A stretch of 64,000 nt of DNA from Bimuria novae-zelandiae CBS 107.79 (taxonomy: Eukaryota > Ascomycota > Dothideomycetes > Pleosporales > Didymosphaeriaceae): the NCBI GenBank assembly GCA_010015655.1, contig ML976729.1, positions 324,715 to 388,714 on the forward strand, in the 5' to 3' direction. Made by a program: the position numbers and the translations under genes. A model generated the notes under the pieces. It was given only the letters and a program-made list of their open reading frames with translations. It searched no databases and had not been told where the DNA came from. This document shows positions 19,890-33,264 of the stretch, in pieces. Positions within the stretch are counted from its first letter, which is position 1, and each line of letters opens with the position of its first letter.

Positions 19890-22800
19890 GTGGATGGTCG
19901 GGGGTGAGGGTGGATGTGGATGTGGTGGATGGAGAACGTGAGGTGGAGAGGTGGTGGTAGTTGAATGTCGGCGTGCTTTCAATGGGACGGGCACTCTGAC
20001 ATTGTGCTTCATGAGTGTTGAGATGGTGCATGACAGACAGGTATACCAAACGCACATCAGCATCCAGTGTTTACCTTCCATGCTCCAACAGGTTGACCTG
20101 TCTTCCGAAATTCCCTTGAAAGCACATCTCTATTGCGCCATGACCTTCAACCGTATCATTCACCTATTTCCGCACATCCTCCTACTTACTTGGCTTTGCC
20201 TCTACCCACAGAACTCTTCCCCTCCCCCACAAGATCCTCATAAAAGGTCCGAAGCAAACACCTTTCACTTGAATTTAGAGGGGCATACCAGCGTAAATAA
20301 CCCTGCAGGAACTACCTGCTAGAACCAGTTTTTAAGTCTTTAAATCTCGCCGCATCTGCATCACTGCTATTATGCAGGCTGTTAGCACTGCAATGCTTAG
20401 CCTTGACGAGCAGGGCCGCTAAGAGATTGGGCGCAGGCTTTGCCCTAGCCTGTCGATAATCACACTGTCTCCACTGAGGGGGACTACAACTAATGAGCTA
20501 AGGGGTTTTTCAAACTGTAGTGATTACATCTTTCGCGCACATCGAGTGGATCGTTAAGTTTATACGTGTAGAACGCCTCTTCTGGTTTTTCTAAAGGTGC
20601 GGTTTTGTTTGAATGGGGCAGCTGTCCAGGGTCGCGATTTACTAGACTTGGATTCAGTGTTTGGTAAGGAATTGCGCTTCGGACAGGTCCTGTGATGAGG
20701 GCGTCGAAACAATTTTGCTATCACTTTATTGCCAACAATTTTTTTGCGCATGCCTCCTTTCATGGAATTATGCTAGCAACTATTCAACCCTCAGACACAA
20801 CTGTTCAGCTCTTTCCCTGTCCTCTGCAAGGTTCTCGAGACACGGATGCACTTTGCTTGGCCGCATCGTCTAGTCGTAGAGCGGCATCTTTCATCTCTCG
20901 AGAATGAAGAGGTTGCACCTTACTACGATGATGTGACTTGCAACTGTTGCTATGAGTATCGTGAATAACAAGATGTAGTTGTTTGACAGGCGCGGGAGAC
21001 ATGTGGCCCACAACGTCTCACACAGAGGTCTGGGAGATTGCATCGCCGGAAGGTGCTGGGTTCTCTCACTACGGCAGCGCTTCTGGAAGAAGGTCCGGGC
21101 CTGGTCCTCATTAATTGGATCACTAAAAGGTGGATAGACTATCTGTCACAGCGACGTGAAGCAGAGATGATAAAGTAAATTACTAAGGTACTACACAGGG
21201 TTGCGTAAGAGTTACCAGGCGGAGCGTCTTCGACACTGTTTACTGTCGACCTTGAGCCAGCCAGGCAAGATGAAGGCGGCAGCGGCGGTGGATACATTCA
21301 ACTACACGAGAGCAGAAACTTCGACATCGGAATGGTGTACCTTCCACCGATGTGTGTGATGGCCAGAAGCTACTTGCCACCTCAACTGTTGACGAAGTCA
21401 CGATAGGTGACGTCGACTTAAACCTGCCCAAACATCACGACAACCCACATCCGTCCGCTACGTTCGTCTGGGCGTTGATTGCAGCATAACATTGACCGAC
21501 GCATCACCGCAACATTGTGCGGCTCTCAGGCAGTACGACGGCATCACTGCACGATCGTCAATGCCACTCTAACCAGCATCGACCTCTCACCACCGCCGTC
21601 GCATCGCCGCAATGCCTCCTTCTGAGCTTCGCGTCGGTTCCCCCGACCAATACAGTCGTTAAATCATGGCCTTCGCGTTCGTATTGCCAATACTAAGACC
21701 AGTTTGTTTACATCGACTCGCCGGATGCTCGGCACACTATTGTATACATCTTACAATGCGACCAGGCCATACCAACCTTCCCTACAGTGTCCCGAGCGCA
21801 GATTCATTTCTAGAAGTCACGGCATTATGATCGTTGCTCTGCCGTCACTTCAGCTCACCATGTCCCATGGTAGCCCATGACGCGCCCCTTCAGCTCACCG
21901 TGTTCCATGGTAGCCCATGACGCGCCCCTTCAAGGACTGGTGTCATCCAGTACGGCTATAGAGTTTTCGCTAATCGACTCGTCAGTCCTTCCGGCGATCA
22001 GACCACCAGTGCGGTCGCGACCCGAAATGATAGGACTCTTCCGCATCAGTCAGTATACTGTCAGTTCGGAATGTCGCTTAGCTGGGCTGGCTACCCCGGT
22101 GGCCACACAAGCATCCTGAGACAGTGAGCAACGTCGGCAAAAGCCGGTGCAACGAAGCCACAGTAATGCTCCGAGTATGGTTCTGTTCAGTTCAATTTGC
22201 AATTTCCACACCAGCGGACGACTGCACCTCTCCTCTACGCAATCAATACGGGCGCACCCGGACGCACCCCGGGCGTTATGCATGCCATCGCAAGCACGCA
22301 CAAGCAAGGGATCTACGATCGCAAGAGTCTAAGAGAACAACTGGACGGTCACGGGATGGCACTTGGTGCCTTCCGCGTAGCACCATGGCAAGAACGAGGA
22401 TCAGGGTCCTCGGTTTCCTGTCATGGCGTGTGGAGCTGCAGCACGTAAGGCCAAGTACGGGCTTATTGGACGAGTGGTGGTCTTGACGAGAATGCGGACG
22501 CAAGGCGGCGCTCAGTGTGACGGTTGTGCATGAGCGGTGCCACGACAGACCTTGCTAATGCACATGCAGCGTCTCAATACGGCCAGAGGGAGAAGCGAAA
22601 AGCTTCATGCCATGGTAAAGGCACGCAAGAGCACAAGGAGACGCCGAAGAATGAGCGCAGCGTGGGCGGAAGCAAGGCGCGCGCATGCTCGAGCCGGCAC
22701 ACGTCTGAAATGCTATTTTGAACAGCAGCGCTTTTGGCGGAGCCGGTGAGAGAGGAAAAGTGAGGTGCCGTCGACGAGTGGTATTGGTATCCGGTGGCGA

Positions 22801-23700
22801 TGGACCCCGCTAGGCTTGGCCCGTGTCACGACTCAAGGGTCTGCTCTCCTCACTGAGGCTCACTCCACAACCCGTATAGAGTAAGATGAGATGGCGGAGG
22901 GAGTTCGCAGGCGCTCTGGAGATAGTTCATCATATCACGGGCGTACAACAACGACGTGCGGCTCTCTAAACGTCCACAGCCGCTGTACGCTCGGAAGACG
23001 AACACACATCTCGTCGTGGTTGGATTTGCCGACGCAGCTAACGCTCGTCGTCTATCGATAGCTCGGAGCGGGGCGCTGATAGGTGTGCAGGGGCTTGCCA
23101 TTGCGACACAGCTGCGTGCGACGGCGTCTGAGTGGCCTGCAAGCGGCGGCGTCAGCACGGCATTGAGAAACGAGCTGGAGAGGGCTCTCTCTGGCTCTGG
23201 GAGGGGGCCTGGTGGAGAGCGCTGGGCGGGCGAACGCTGTTCCGTGGGAGGAGGAGGATGCGCTCACTAGGAGCGATCTTCGCGCACACTCGAGTCTCGG
23301 ACGCTGCTGGAGTGGCCGTCCGAGTCCAGGAACCCTCGGCCGCGAGACATCACTTGTTCACGGTGGGTGTGGTGCAGGCTCTCCTATTGACGAAGTTTTG
23401 CTGGCACCGTCGTCGAGCCCACTCGACTCTGCGCGGTGGGAGGGACGGCGATCAGAGTGCCATTAGAGTGCCATTTAGAGGCGGGGTGCAATTGGCTGGA
23501 CGCGCTGCTGCAGCTGTCGTGCATGGCTAGTCCCGTGGCCGTCACCGCCCTTTCACGTCGTGAGCCTTGATCCATCGCACGGGCCCCCCGCCCGCCTCTT
23601 CGATTCTCCGCTTCGATTCCTCCCACATCACACCGCTCTGCTCAGCACTGCGCTCAGTCCAGCTGAGCGCCCTCCGAACTCCTCCTCCTCCATTACAAAC
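19890..23700. other. Long intergenic region before the Zn2Cys6 gene
   Basis: About 3.8 kb without a supported gene. A 61-codon frame at 20139 starts with a hydrophobic run (IIHLFPHILLLTWLCLY) but lacks any family pattern. A 40-bp tandem duplication lies at 21851-21930. The GC-rich part from 22.5 to 23.7 kb is probably promoter and long 5' leader of the downstream regulator, as is common for fungal transcription-factor genes. Confidence 0.4.
21851..21930. repeat. 40-bp tandem duplication
   Basis: Two adjacent 40-bp copies (21851-21890 and 21891-21930) begin CAGCTCACC and end CATGACGCGCCCCTT. They differ at two positions (A/G and C/T). There is no ORF; the origin is probably replication slippage. 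Confidence 0.85.
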
Positions 23701-23839
23701 ATGGAGTCCAACCTCGACAACATCGACTTGTACGCCTTTGACCAGCCGTTCGACCCGAACCGCCAGTCGTTCAACTACAACCTCTCGCACCAGACGTGGC
23801 CGCTTCCGCCCGCCCAGATGCCGCAGCAGCACGATGGCA

Positions 23840-23872
<33 letters not shown>

Positions 23873-26229
23873 GTCTGAACACGATCGCCACCACCGGTGC
23901 CCACAACCCCAATGGGCTCCCAAGCACCACCACGAGCGCCATTGCGCCGCACCAGCTCCAGACGACGGGGCTCGCCTTTCCGTCCGCAATGGCCACGAAC
24001 CCTATTCTGCCCGACTGGATCAACCTGACGGCGAGCAACGGCTTCGCCCAGCAGGCTTTTGCGCAAGACATATCCTCTATGGGAGTGACTGGCTTCACCA
24101 CATTTGGGGGCCCACTGGAGACCTCACCCGTCGAATTTCCCATAAACACGTCCCAGGCGCTCATGACTTCAATGTCGATGCCAACCGCGTCAAATATGAT
24201 GGCATTTACGTCCTTGGACATGACTCAGCACATGGCTCCGTTTGGCATGGCAGATTTTGCACAGGACTTCTCCAACATATCAAACGGACAGGACTTCACC
24301 GCCTCGAGTGTGGCATCGGCCAGCGCGGGCAGTGGCTCACCGACTGAGCAGTGGTTGGAGGTCAGGTCGCTCTCCAGCAGTGACAACGGGTGGAACACAG
24401 TCGACTTTGGTCATGCCCATCGCAACTCGTACGACTACCCAAGCGACCCGCAGGTCCTCATCTCCAACCCCGCCCAGACGCTGCAAATCCGGAGAAACTC
24501 TGATTCATCAGCGGAAGGGCCGAGGTCGGCTTACTCCTTGAGCAGCTTCGAAGAGATCCAATACCCACTGATGCACTCTCCTCAGTCCGAAGCTGAGAAC
24601 CAGCACGATCTCACACATTCCCCACACTCTCACACGCACTCCTCCAGCTGCCACCATGGCCTTCCCAGCGTTGATCAGGAGTATCACAACTACATCTCAC
24701 CAAACATCTCACCGAACCAGTCTGTGAGCCCCCCCATGCCCCGTGCCGAGCCCGTCGACATCAAGCACTCGGTTTCCAGCTCTTCCTCCCCGACTTCTTC
24801 TGCGGTCAGCTCACCGCCCACCCGCCGGAAAAAGTCTCCCGTCACAACGCCCGTCGGATCGAAGCCCGCGAAGACGATCAAGAAGTCTCCGCCGGCGCAC
24901 TCCACCAAGAAGGATACGCAGGGTGAGAAGCGTGTGGGCAGACGGCGCGGTCCCTTGAGACCCGAACAGCGACAGCAGGCACACGAAATCCGCAAGCTGC
25001 GTGCTTGCCTCAGGTGCAAGTTCCTCAAGAAGACTTGTGACAAGGGTGATCCATGCGGTGGCTGCCAGCCATCCCACGCTCGGTTGTGGCAGGTTCCCTG
25101 CACGCGTATCGACATCAAGGACATCGCGTACTTTATGAAGGATTGGAAGGCCGACTACGAGCGCCATGTCAGCCTCGGGTTCTCCATCGGCAACATCAAG
25201 GGCTTCTCCCCTCACGAGCGCCCCATCTACATCACTCACGGATACGGCCACTATCTTCCGATCATGGCCCGTGAAGTTTACGTTCGGGATGAGAAGTGCT
25301 TCGGCGTTGACTGGTTCGAGAGCTTAAACGGTCTTCACTTCGAGATCAACACTGCCAAGCTTTCTGCTGGTATGGAGGGCGTGTCGCGAAGCATGCTCTC
25401 TGACTACCTTGACCGTCACATTGACGGTGGCTTCGAGCCGTTCGTTGACGAGTACTTTGAGGGCACTTACTTCGTCACTGAAATCCTCAAGACCGCATAC
25501 CGCTTCTACTGCCGGGAGAAACTTCCGGTCATCCGCAAGGCACTGAAGCTTGTCGTCGCTTACAACCTGACCCTACACGTCACCATGGTTGAGGGTCTTG
25601 GCGAGGAAGAGCACCCGATTGGTAAAGTCGAGGACAATCAGTCCAAGTTCCACGGAAAGACTGTGGCTCCTGTCATGATCAACTTCCAGGTCAAGTGCGC
25701 GCTCGCCGACATGTGGCGCGAACTCCAGAAGGATGTCCTTGAGGAGCTCTCATCGTTGTACTCGTCCGTCTACAGCGGTGACAAGTTAAAGAACTGGCCG
25801 ACCATCTTCATGCTCGCTGCCATCATCCTTGCCCTCTGGGAGCTGATCCAATTCGACTGCAACTACCGCGTGCCGGACCAGCCCGCAGTCCAAAAGTTCT
25901 GCAATGACATGGAGTCGACACCTGTCGGTGTGATTGTCGGTCTCTTTTCGGCCATCTCGCAAAAACTCCCTGCCTTCTCGGAGTGGGACACCCAGAAACA
26001 CCACCACCTACTAAACAGCAATCCGGCGGTGTGCGATGCAATGACCGAGGTCCGTGCGCATGTAACTAAATATGGTAAGTGGACGCACCCTGCGTTTCGG
26101 CCGACCCTGGAGCTAATATGACCTGCAGATTCGTACTTGCGGACAAGAAGCGAGTGCAAGTTCGACCGAAATGACTTCGACTCACTGTCGAACAAGTTCC
26201 TCTCCAAGCTCGTCATCCGAGCCAACTAG
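23701..26229 (+). CDS. Zn(II)2Cys6-type transcription regulator, 824 residues
   Basis: Model: join(23701..26074, 26129..26229). The 54-bp last intron (GTAAGT...CTGCAG, phase 1) adds DSYLRTRSECKFDRNDFDSL and a short tail ending VIRAN. The long N-terminal half is low-complexity, with a polyglutamine run near residues 48-57 and many Ser/Pro blocks, as in activation regions. A basic stretch (RRKKSPV, KRVGRRRG) precedes the zinc cluster at residues 436-467: C-x2-C-x6-C-x5-C-x2-C-x11-C, with Lys/Arg after the second Cys. The final spacing of 11 is longer than the usual 6-8. The conserved C-terminal half (DIKDIAYFMKDWKADYERHV onward) contains no Fungal_trans signature that I recognise. The start is the Met of MESNLDNIDLYAFD, after a CCATTACAAAC leader; an upstream in-frame Met at 23560 looks untranslated. 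The target genes are unknown. Confidence 0.85.
23842..23871 (+). repeat. CAG microsatellite encoding polyGln
   Basis: Eight consecutive CAG codons, with neighbouring CAGs, inside the regulator gene encode an uninterrupted Gln run. Such runs vary in length between strains, which makes this a candidate length polymorphism. Confidence 0.85.
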
Positions 26230-28303
26230 AGGAACCACCTCTCAATAACATCTCTCATTCTCCAGGCTGCTCTCATCACCTCCTATTTCACAGAACTCAT
26301 CACCTGCCGCCGATACCTACCCAGCCTACCAGTTCACGGACTGACGATTCCACTGATTACGTGTACCTGACAGTCCGCTTTTGCAGACTACGATCGCTCT
26401 TGACGGCTGACGACCCCCCAAAAAAGCATGATGACGACTTCTAATGTTCGATGCTTACAACCTGTTTATTGCTTTGATTCCCCGGCGTCCTGGACGCCAA
26501 GTTCACGACACCAACACAACGTCTGGTCCCCACATACCAACTGCACACATACTCTTTCCGGCGGCACCGGGCCAATTTTTTCTATTACGACGGGACGGCT
26601 CTAGCGACGGCTGATATGGCTTACGTGCTCGACGTGGTTTACGGCAGCATAGCCCTTTTCTCTTTTCACGCCGCTTGGTGCGGTTTTGTCGTAGAGGTGT
26701 TCGATGGGAGTCGTTGGGCTAGCGATGGCCCCGCACTCACGGCTTCCTCCCTCTCTTATATATTTTTCCTCATTTTTTTTTCTCATGATTTGTTTTACTG
26801 GCATAGCGAGCAAACTCGCAGTATTTTTTTTTTTTTTTTAAAACTTAACTATATTTATCTTATCTACCTGCACGGAAGGTGGGGAGCTACCCGTGTTGAG
26901 GGCTGGCTTATGAGCAGCTGCGATTGTGTTCTGAGCGTCTCTGCGGTGTGGGGTGGTTTGGGTCCTTTTGCTTAATTATGGACTTTGTGCAGAGAAGGGG
27001 TGGCCTGAAGCTGAAGGAAGTGAGGATTTTTTGTATTTATCACGTGGATGTCATTGGGAGGGTGGGAATTGGAATACATTGATTCAGATTCATGGGTGTC
27101 GAATTTTGAAGCGTGTGTGCTGTGGTGTGGTAGGGAGTACTCGGGTCTTGTGTGCAGCTGCAACTCAGCCTCAGCAAATGCAATATCCGCTGCAGCTCCT
27201 GCATCGTGCGTACGCGCGGGGAGTCATACTCGGGCAGGAGGTTCTACGACTTTCTGAGCGGGTCTCCTGCGGAGGATATCTCTGCACGATGACAGAGTGT
27301 ACAAAGCGAGCATATACCCCTCCACCGCGTCTCGAACCTTGAAACCAGGCCTCCACCAATCCCACCTTCCTTATCCTGCCTATATCAGGGGTGCGTTATA
27401 CATAACTGAAGCACGAGTGCTTCAGAACGCCCCGCTCCTATTGTTAGAGCTCACCGCATTTTCCGTGAGCCGAGGCAGAGGGGAGGGGTCCGGAGTACGC
27501 CCGACTGTGGAGTCGTGGAGACCCTAGTTAGCGTAAAAGGGTCTTGCTATCCATGGTATACTCTCTCGGGGGAAGAGTGCTGCGGGGGGGCAATTGAGTG
27601 GGAGATGTGAGACTTGAGGTAGCTTTCGCGGGCAATGGCGACCGAAGCGCGTTCGTCTCGTCGGCTGCCACGCAAAGCTACAGCTATATATATATATATA
27701 AACTCTTTATTGGTATGTAAAAATGAGTTTTTCTAGGAAATGCTCGTTGCACGGCGAGCGTTGCGCCAGGGAAAACGCTCTGGCGGCGCGAGTTTCTTTT
27801 TTTTTTCGCGGCTGCGGGGAGGGAAGGCCTGCTGTGGTGCTGTGTGATGCAGTGCGATGCTCAACGTCGAGATATTGTGCTCTACGCACTTGTTAAACAA
27901 CCGCTCGCGTTCCGTCCTCCTTCTCCCTTTTTCCTTTCCACCTCCAGAGCAGCAGCGAGAGCAGGGGCTATGTATAACCAGAATCGCCCTTGCATGGCAA
28001 TCATACTTTACAACAGGCATCTTGAGAATGTTCGTTTCTCTGGTTATATAGCAAGAAACTGGTGACAAGAGGTCCTCCTGAGCCCGCTCATGTACAACCT
28101 TCTCTTCCGCTTCTGGTTTAAAGAGTCACCCAGAGGGGTGTATAGTAAACACGGATGAGATACGCGCGCGCAGGGTATGTTTGAGGTTTCCGAGTTGTAT
28201 TGTATTCGAACATATACCCGATTATTCATTTTGGTATTTTTTTCCCATCCACGTCAACCTCGCTCAGACATGTCCCATGTCCCATCGCAGGATACACATC
28301 CCC
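26230..28303. other. Intergenic, 3' regions of convergent genes
   Basis: About 2 kb between the regulator and the aldo/keto reductase, which converge. It contains a T(16) run at 26825-26840 and a TA dinucleotide repeat at 27684-27699. Frames on both strands lack domains; the frame at 26616 is hydrophobic only because the DNA is T-rich. Confidence 0.4.
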
Positions 28304-29559
28304 CTAGAACCCCTGCCTCATCTTCGGCACATACGCCTCCTCCAGCACCCTCGTATCCTCCTCACCCAACACAAACTTACTATTCGCCACCGCCTCATCA
28401 ATCCGCTCCTTACTGCTCAGCCCAATAATCGGACACACGCCCTTTTGTATCGTCCACGCGGTAGCCACACACGCCATGCTCACGCCGTTCTTCTTCGCCA
28501 CCTGCTCCACGCGCGAAATGATCTCCTTGTCGGCAGCGTCCTCGCGGTCGTAGGCTAGCATCTTGAGGAAGTTGTCGGTTGTGGAGCGCTTGGATGAGCG
28601 GTCGGACCACGGGCGTGTGAGGGCGCCGCGCGCGATGGGGGACCAGGGGATGAGGCCTACGCCGGTGTCTTTACAGTAGGGGATCTGTGTGGTAGGTGTT
28701 AGTTGTGAGTGTGGTGTGGGTGAAGGGGTGAGGCGTACCATCTCGCGCTCCTCTTCGCGATAAATGAGGTTGTAGTAGTTCTGCATCGAGATGAACTTGT
28801 GCCAACCGTTTTTATCCGCAATGTTCTGCAGCGTCTGGAACTCCCATGCTGCCATCTGTCCAACGTTAGCTCACCGTCGACTTCCCAGTTTCTCTCCGTG
28901 GCAGCACTCACCGAGCTGGCGCCAATGTACCGCACCCATCCCTTCTCCACGACATCGTTCAGCGCCTTCATGATCTCCTCCCTCGGCGTATCGCGATCGA
29001 GTCGGTGGATCTGCAGCACATCGATATACGTGCCCAGCCTCTCTACACTCTTCTCCACCGCATCGAAAATGTGCTTGCGCGACAGGCCAACCCTATTCAC
29101 AAAGTCGCCGTCATTCGTCGAGACAGCCGCAATGCCCAGCGAGGGATCCTCTTCGTTGACGCCGAAGTAGCATTTCGAAAGGAGCACCACTTTTTCGCGC
29201 GGGATGTTGTATTTCTTCAGCGCCTTGGCGATGATGCGCTCCGAGGCGCCGTGGGAGTAGATATCGGCCTGTGGACGCATGTCAGTGCGGCATGCTTGAT
29301 GAGGTGGTAGAGGTAGAGACGTACGGTGTCCCACGTGTTGATGCCGACCTTGTACGCGTGCTCCAGCAGCGGCAGGCTTTGCTCCTCGTCCAGAACCCAC
29401 TCCTGCCACTTTGGATCGCCGTAGCTCATCGCTCCCAGAATCACCTTCGACACCTTGAGCCCGGACTTGCCGAGCCTGTACGCGCGTTAGCAACACTGCC
29501 CCTCTTTCCTTCAAGCAGCAGCAGCCCACGTACTTGACGTATTCCATCTTGTTAGCCAT
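28304..29559 (-). CDS. Aldo/keto reductase, 343 residues
   Basis: Model: complement(join(28304..28684, 28739..28855, 28912..29268, 29325..29475, 29534..29559)). All four introns (54-58 bp) have GT...AG ends and keep phase. The first exon is only 26 nt (MANKMEYVK). The protein is a TIM-barrel NADPH-dependent oxidoreductase of the subfamily that begins LGKSGLKVSKVILGAMSYGD. The catalytic tetrad is visible: Asp58 and Tyr63 in NTWDTADIYSHG, Lys91 in VVLLSKCYFG, and His147 in DVLQIHRLD. Barrel strand motifs IGASSMAAW, SMQNYYNLIYREEEREM and GVGLIPWSPIARGAL follow, and the cofactor-binding region contains PIIGLSSKERIDEAV. Substrates in this subfamily are aldehydes and ketones of varied metabolism; none can be assigned here. 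It is probably cytosolic and has no cluster context. Confidence 0.92.
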
Positions 29560-30518
29560 GTTTCCTCTGTGCGTATTGTATCCGTTTGTAGCTAGCAATT
29601 TCAGGCCCAATTCCTCGCGGTCGTTGTTCCGCGTGTCATGCTCACTGGAATCCTCTGGCGGGGTGCAAAGTCGATTCTTGTAGCTTTTAGGCGACGGAAA
29701 TTGCCAGAAAATCCGGCTATTAGCGAGCCTTTTTGTAAGACAAGTGTAATTCCGAGGTCTCCGTATCTTGAGTAGTGTACAAGGTAAAGCAGACTCCAAG
29801 TGGGGGAGCTACCGCGGAGATAGACGCTATTTCCGTGATGTTTCAGCGTGGCGTCATGAATGGCGGGGTGGTGTCTTTGCCATAGCGCGGCATGTGAAGA
29901 TGGCATCGCATCGTTTCGTCTATCCAGCGAAGGAATTCGGACCTGTCGATGGGATCTCGATGGCTGTCGGATCGCCAGGCCTGCGATGCGAGCCGAGAAG
30001 TAATCTCTCTGTGCGTTGCATCAGCATGAACGAGTGGTCAAGGTCCGACCCACCTATTCTGGACCAATAACAAAGTGCTACTCTGAGAGAGCCGGCGACG
30101 TTGCCCTGTAAACTCCTATGACCGATTATCGTCGAGCGGAGTTACTGGAAGCCCTTGCCGAAGCTGAGGTGGTGAAGATAGTACCCGTAAGAAATCCATA
30201 CATCACCGCTGCTCGTAGCCCTCGCGCATAGCCTGGCACAGAAAACGCCCACGGCTTCATGGTTTCGTCGTGGCATCTCACAGTCAGATGCACGCAAGAA
30301 CGGCAGAATAGGCTGCCCGCATCGAGTGCACATACGAAGAAACACATCACATCAATCATGGCAACGAGTTGAGAATCTCTCAATGGCCCGTAGGCACCTT
30401 CATTCAAACCGAGGCCTCATCGGCCATGCTACTATAGAAATAACCAAGCCCAAGGGCCCTGGTCGGGTGCCCTACCGTGAACGCCATACCATGTCATAGC
30501 CCAATCGTCGTACCGCGC
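29560..30518. other. Intergenic, upstream of the aldo/keto reductase
   Basis: Contains the promoter of the aldo/keto reductase gene and the 3' region of the polyubiquitin gene. No gene, RNA or repeat was recognised. Confidence 0.4.
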
Positions 30519-31334
<816 letters not shown>

Positions 31335-32279
31335 CTTGCCTAAGTTTCAGGAGCGTGTTGTGTTTGGTAAGGCTGAGTATTCGTCGTTGGCGAGATGTCG
31401 GAGAGTGTGGAAGTGTTGTGTGGAAGAGAAAGCGTCGGGGCGGCAGGCGGAGGGTTTATATGGGCGAGACAAGAGCAGGCGCAGGCGGCAAGCTAGGCTG
31501 TGACGCTCAGAGGTGAGTTACTAATGACACAAGCGGCCCGTGCACCAGCAGCAATCAAGGCGGCGGAGAAGGTTCGAGCGTCTTCCCCACAGGCAGCCGC
31601 CAGTTATTGCTCAAGGTTTTCACTAATCCTCTACTATTCCACCTCTGCGTCCTTCAACTTGAGTCAACACGCCGCTTGAAGGCTCTATTGCGCCCTTCAC
31701 GAGGCTGCCCGTTCGTTGCCGTTTGCTTACCGCCTCCCCCGCCTCTCCGTTATCGCATCATGTGACCCATCCTTATCAACACAGCCGGATCCGTCACCAA
31801 CAACATTGAACAGCCAAGACCTGCACGTCTGCGATGTCCGCCGTTATCGCAGTGTGAAAAGCCGACTGCAAAAGGAGGACTGCAAAATTCCGTCGGTCTT
31901 ATCGCCACTCGCGAATCTAGACTGCGCAGTGGACGACGTGTTGCTGACACACACCACGGGCATATTTCGGCGCCGCGTTCTCAGTGATCGCACCATTCCT
32001 CTGAGGTACTCACCATAGAGTAGACCACTTGCGCGCATGTTGAACGTATCGATATGTGCATACAATGTACTACGGTTGTCCTGAGGCACAGCTCCACCCC
32101 GCCACCCCGTCACGCAAACGGCGTTTCGAACTTCGTAACGTAGGCGGCGCACCAGATGAGGCCGCAATGATGTCATGTCCGCCATTGATTCTCGCAGCAC
32201 CAAAGACGCTTTCCACGCGCATCAACTGATACATCTAGGACTTCACATATCCGTAACGCATCCCGCATATAACTTCACG
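31335..32279. other. Divergent intergenic region, polyubiquitin and NTF2-like gene
   Basis: About 950 bp between divergent start codons. The polyubiquitin TATA lies at 31455. No additional gene is supported. Confidence 0.4.
31455..31461 (-). promoter_or_regulatory. TATA box of the polyubiquitin gene
   Basis: On the minus strand the sequence reads CCCATATAAACCC, about 120 bp upstream of the polyubiquitin ATG and in a G/C-rich setting. This is a typical core-promoter position for a strongly inducible fungal gene. Confidence 0.55.
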
Positions 32280-32663
32280 ATGCCGACTCTCACAAACCCG
32301 ACTCTCACAGCCACCATCTGCACCCTTGAGCACCGCGCCTGGGCCGCCCTCTGCGACGCCGGCTCCGCGCTCTTCCCCCTCCTCTCTGCAAGCCCCGTCT
32401 TGATCTTCCCGGGCGATCGCCTCTTCACTGCGACATCCGCGCCGACGGTCCACGACATACTGCAGGATCCGAGCTTCAAGCCGTGGGAAAACTACACCCT
32501 CAGTCACGACGAGGTGGTTCCGCTGGGAGACAGCGCCGCGTTGGTATACTACCGCGTCGAGGCTACGCGGGAGAGTACGCCGTTCAGGGCCATCTGCTCC
32601 AGCGCGTGGGTGCTCGAGGGTGGGCACTGGAAGATGGTAAGTCACCAGCAGACGCTCATTTGA
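32280..32663 (+). CDS. NTF2-like / SnoaL-fold protein, 127 residues
   Basis: A single-exon gene. The sequence has the length and strand-helix order of small NTF2-fold proteins: an N-terminal helix with TICTLEHRAWAALCDAGS, then FPLLSASPVLIFPGD, SAPTVHDILQDPSFKPWENY, VVPLGDSAALVYYRVEAT and a final pair of strands, FRAICSSAWVLEGGHWKMVS ending HQQTLI. The closing W-x-M/L-V-x-H-Q pattern is characteristic of DUF4440/SnoaL-like proteins. The function is not predictable, since such folds serve as isomerases, cyclases or binding proteins. The start at MPTLTNPTL is preferred over an in-frame Met 35 codons upstream, because the intervening residues do not fit the fold. Confidence 0.65.
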   Translation: MPTLTNPTLTATICTLEHRAWAALCDAGSALFPLLSASPVLIFPGDRLFTATSAPTVHDILQDPSFKPWENYTLSHDEVVPLGDSAALVYYRVEATRESTPFRAICSSAWVLEGGHWKMVSHQQTLI

Positions 32664-33264
32664 GACGCGGGAGTATGGGATATGGCAGAAAGCTGGCGCG
32701 GCGACATGATGGAAACTTTCCTTAGAAAACCGACGCAATAGGATACTTCAAATTGGGAGGGACACAGATACCACGTCTTTCGTTTGGCGAGATAGGTCAT
32801 CTTTCTTAGCATATACTAGGTTCGGATAATATACTCAATTACTTTGTTTGATCGCAGATTCTCTTCAAGGGAGTGATCCTCTTCAATTGGGAAGATTCCA
32901 GTCTGCATATTCGCGTCTCCAGCAGAACACAGTGATCATCGATGATCGATTGCCATAAGATGCATACCTAGCATACGGGTATATCTATGCTTGTATCTCC
33001 CCATGCTCATCCAATCCCATGAACCCTGCTCTAGAGCAACCCAAACGCTATCTCCGTAAACCATGTAGCCGACCCAAACCCACCCGGAACCGCCGCTTTT
33101 TGATCGAATCCCAATAGAGTAGAGTAGAGAAAGGTAAAACTCCGTAGAAACTCCTCAACATCCACACTGGGAAGCGCTCCAAGATGCTGCAGAGCTAAAT
33201 GCAAGATATACAAAACGTGCTAGCGATTAAAAGGTGTAGAAGTCGAAGGTCCGAAGCAGGCCGT
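32664..33264. other. Intergenic, 3' ends of two convergent genes
   Basis: About 600 bp between the convergent stop codons of the NTF2-like and GDP-mannose pyrophosphorylase genes. Nothing else is recognised. Confidence 0.4.

Noticed and set aside
20139..20322. 61-codon frame with a hydrophobic N-terminus (possible small secreted protein)
   Set aside because: No cysteine pattern apart from one terminal Cys, no family resemblance, and T-rich DNA explains the hydrophobicity.
20360..20480. Possible tRNA-like fold around GGGCGCAGGCTTTGCCC
   Set aside because: A short hairpin is visible, but no A/B boxes, anticodon arm or acceptor stem could be assembled.
26616..26975. 119-codon hydrophobic plus-strand frame
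   Set aside because: Runs through a T(16) tract. Phe/Tyr/Leu content is a composition effect.
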